64,000 nucleotides of DNA from Meandrina meandrites (Eukaryota; Cnidaria; Anthozoa; Scleractinia; Meandrinidae). Shown here piece after piece: positions 62,501 through 64,000 of the stretch; within the stretch, counting starts at the first letter, position 1, and the number at the start of each line of letters is the position of its first letter. The position numbers and the translations under genes are program-made. The stretch covers positions 35,019,439 to 35,083,438 of the forward strand of contig OY855911.1 of the NCBI GenBank assembly GCA_963693305.1, written 5' to 3'. The notes under the pieces are model-generated. The model was not told the DNA's origin. It saw nothing but the letters and a program-made list of their open reading frames with translations, and ran no database searches.

Positions 62501-64000
62501 CCACCATTTTGAGTGGGCTTTTCCAAGCAGGGCAAAAAGCCGGGTTGACGAACGTCGTCCAATTGCGTTCAAAACGCGTTTTTTCGACTTTCCCCATCGG
62601 GGCGAAACGAAACAACACCCTTAGGATCGAATTCCACGAGGTCGGTTTCATACCACCATTTTGAGTGGGCTTTTCCAAGCAGGGCAAAAAGCCGGGTTGA
62701 CGAACGTCGTCCAATTGCGTTCAAAACGCGTTTTTTCGACTTTCCCCATCGGGGCGAAACGAAACAACACCCTTGGGATGGAATTCCACGAGGTCTGTTT
62801 CATACCACCATTTTGAGTGGGCTTTTCCAAGCAGGGCAAAAAGCCGGGTTGACGAACGTCGTCCAATTGCGTTCAAAACGCGTTTTTTCGACTTTCCCCA
62901 TCGGGGCGAAACGAAACAACCCCCTTGGGATCGAATTCCACGAGGTCGGTTTCATACCACCATTTTGAGTGGGCTTTTCCAAGCAGGGCAAAAAGCCGGG
63001 TTGACGAACGTCGTCCAATTGCGTTGAAAACGCGTTTTTTCGACTTTCCCCATCGGGGCGAAACGAACAAACACCCTTAGGATCGAATTCCACGAGATCG
63101 GTTTCATACCACCATTTTGAGTGGGCTTTTCCAAGCAGGGCAAAAAGCCGGGTTGACGAACGTCGTCCAATTGCGTTCAAAACGCGTTTTTTTTTACTTT
63201 CCCCATCGGGGCGAAACGAAAAAACACCCTTAGGATCGAATACCACGAGGTCGGTTTCATACCACCATTTTGAATGGGCTTTTCCAAGCAGGGCAAAAAG
63301 CCGGGTTGACGAACGTCGTCCAAATGCGTTCGAAACGCGTTTTTCGACTTTCCCCAACGGGGCGAAAAGAAACAACACGCTTGGGATCGAATTCCACGTG
63401 GTCGGTTTCATACCACCATTTTGAGTGGGCTTTTCCAAGCAGGGCAAAAAGCCGGGTTGACGAACGTCGTCCAATTGCGTTCAAAACGCGTTTTTTCGAC
63501 TTTCCCCATCGGGGCGAAACGAAACAACATCCTTGGGATCGAATTCCACGAGGTCGGTTTCATACCACCATTTTGAGTGGGCTTTTCCAAGCAGGGCAAA
63601 AAGCCGGGTTGACGAACGTCGTCCAATTGCGTTCAAAACGCGTTTTTTCGACTTTCCCAATCGGGGCGAAACGAAACAACACCCTTGGGATCGAATTCCA
63701 CGAGGTCGGTTTCATACCACCATTTTGAGTGGGCTTTTCCAAGCAGGGCAAAAAGCCGGGTTGACGAACGTCGTCCAATTGCGTTCAAAACGCGTTTTTT
63801 CGACTTATCCCATCGGGGCGAAACGAAACAACACCCTTGGGATCGAATTCCACGAGGTCGGTTTCATACCACCATTTTGAGTGGGCTTTTCCAAGCAGGG
63901 CAAAAAGCCGGGTTGACGAACGTCGTCCAATTGCGTTCAAAACGCGTTTTTTTGACTTTCGCCATCGGGGCGAAACGAAAAAACACCCTTAGGATCGAAT
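56533..64000 (+). repeat. 152-bp satellite, subfamily A, long right block
   Basis: About 49 monomers up to the window end. Marker monomers with GAATACCACG occur near 57313, 58223, 58983, 59591, 60351, 61413, 62175 and 63237. These spacings correspond to 6, 5, 4, 5, 7, 5 and 7 monomers, an irregular higher-order repeat. T-tract length in CGCGTTTTTT varies from 5 to 9 between monomer types. Monomers are more alike than in subfamily B. The array continues beyond the window. Confidence 0.97.

Noticed and set aside
56533..64000. CENP-B-box-like site in the 152-bp satellite
   Set aside because: TTCG-containing words in the monomer miss several required positions of the nTTCGnnnnAnnCGGGn pattern.

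Overview
This is eukaryotic nuclear DNA, most likely from an invertebrate animal. An anthozoan cnidarian is my best guess from the compact AT-rich introns, tRNA-like SINE relics, CR1/L2-type retroelements and short hAT-like elements, but no species marker is present. No prokaryotic gene, CRISPR array or operon is seen. The window divides into a gene-bearing third (1-17.6 kb) and a satellite-dominated two thirds (17.6-64 kb).

Gene-bearing part. One multi-exon gene lies on the minus strand from 16,081 down to its stop codon at 4,410. Sixteen coding exons can be joined with matching splice phase at every junction. They give at least 573 residues: an unassigned N-terminal region, a thioredoxin-like UAS-type region, a charged linker, a UBX domain near residues 360-428 and a very basic tail. 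This is a FAF-like UAS-UBX (ubiquitin/p97 adaptor type) protein. The initiator exon was not found, and the first recognised exon lies only 1.5 kb from the satellite. The introns carry a 120-bp minisatellite, a second minisatellite, a tRNA-like SINE relic, small inverted-repeat elements and a 5'-truncated CR1-like retrotransposon. The first 4.3 kb hold microsatellites and inverted repeats but no gene I can support.

Satellite part. Two unrelated tandem families alternate. The first is a satellite of about 152 bp with at least three sequence subfamilies and irregular higher-order repeats (17.6-26.3, 49.0-54.6 and 56.5-64.0 kb). The second is built entirely of 7-bp blocks, arranged as 28-, 35- and 42-bp units (26.3-49.0 and 54.65-56.5 kb). 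It flips orientation at about 27.00, 37.02 and 44.90 kb, so the central 22.7 kb is a nested inverted structure. The same 152-bp/heptad junction occurs three times (26.26 forward, 48.98 reversed, 54.65 forward). A 416-bp hAT-like element sits in the heptad array in three copies that share the same 8-bp target duplication. They are therefore one insertion later copied and inverted with the array.

An apparently full-length non-LTR retrotransposon (about 19.34-23.06 kb) interrupts one 152-bp monomer. It has one intact 1,011-codon ORF with an endonuclease and reverse transcriptase, and an N-terminal motif resembling a 2A ribosome-skipping peptide. The very long open frames across the heptad array are by-products of its composition and are not annotated as genes. 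The satellite landscape suggests a centromeric, pericentromeric or other heterochromatic edge next to an ordinary gene, but that is inference.
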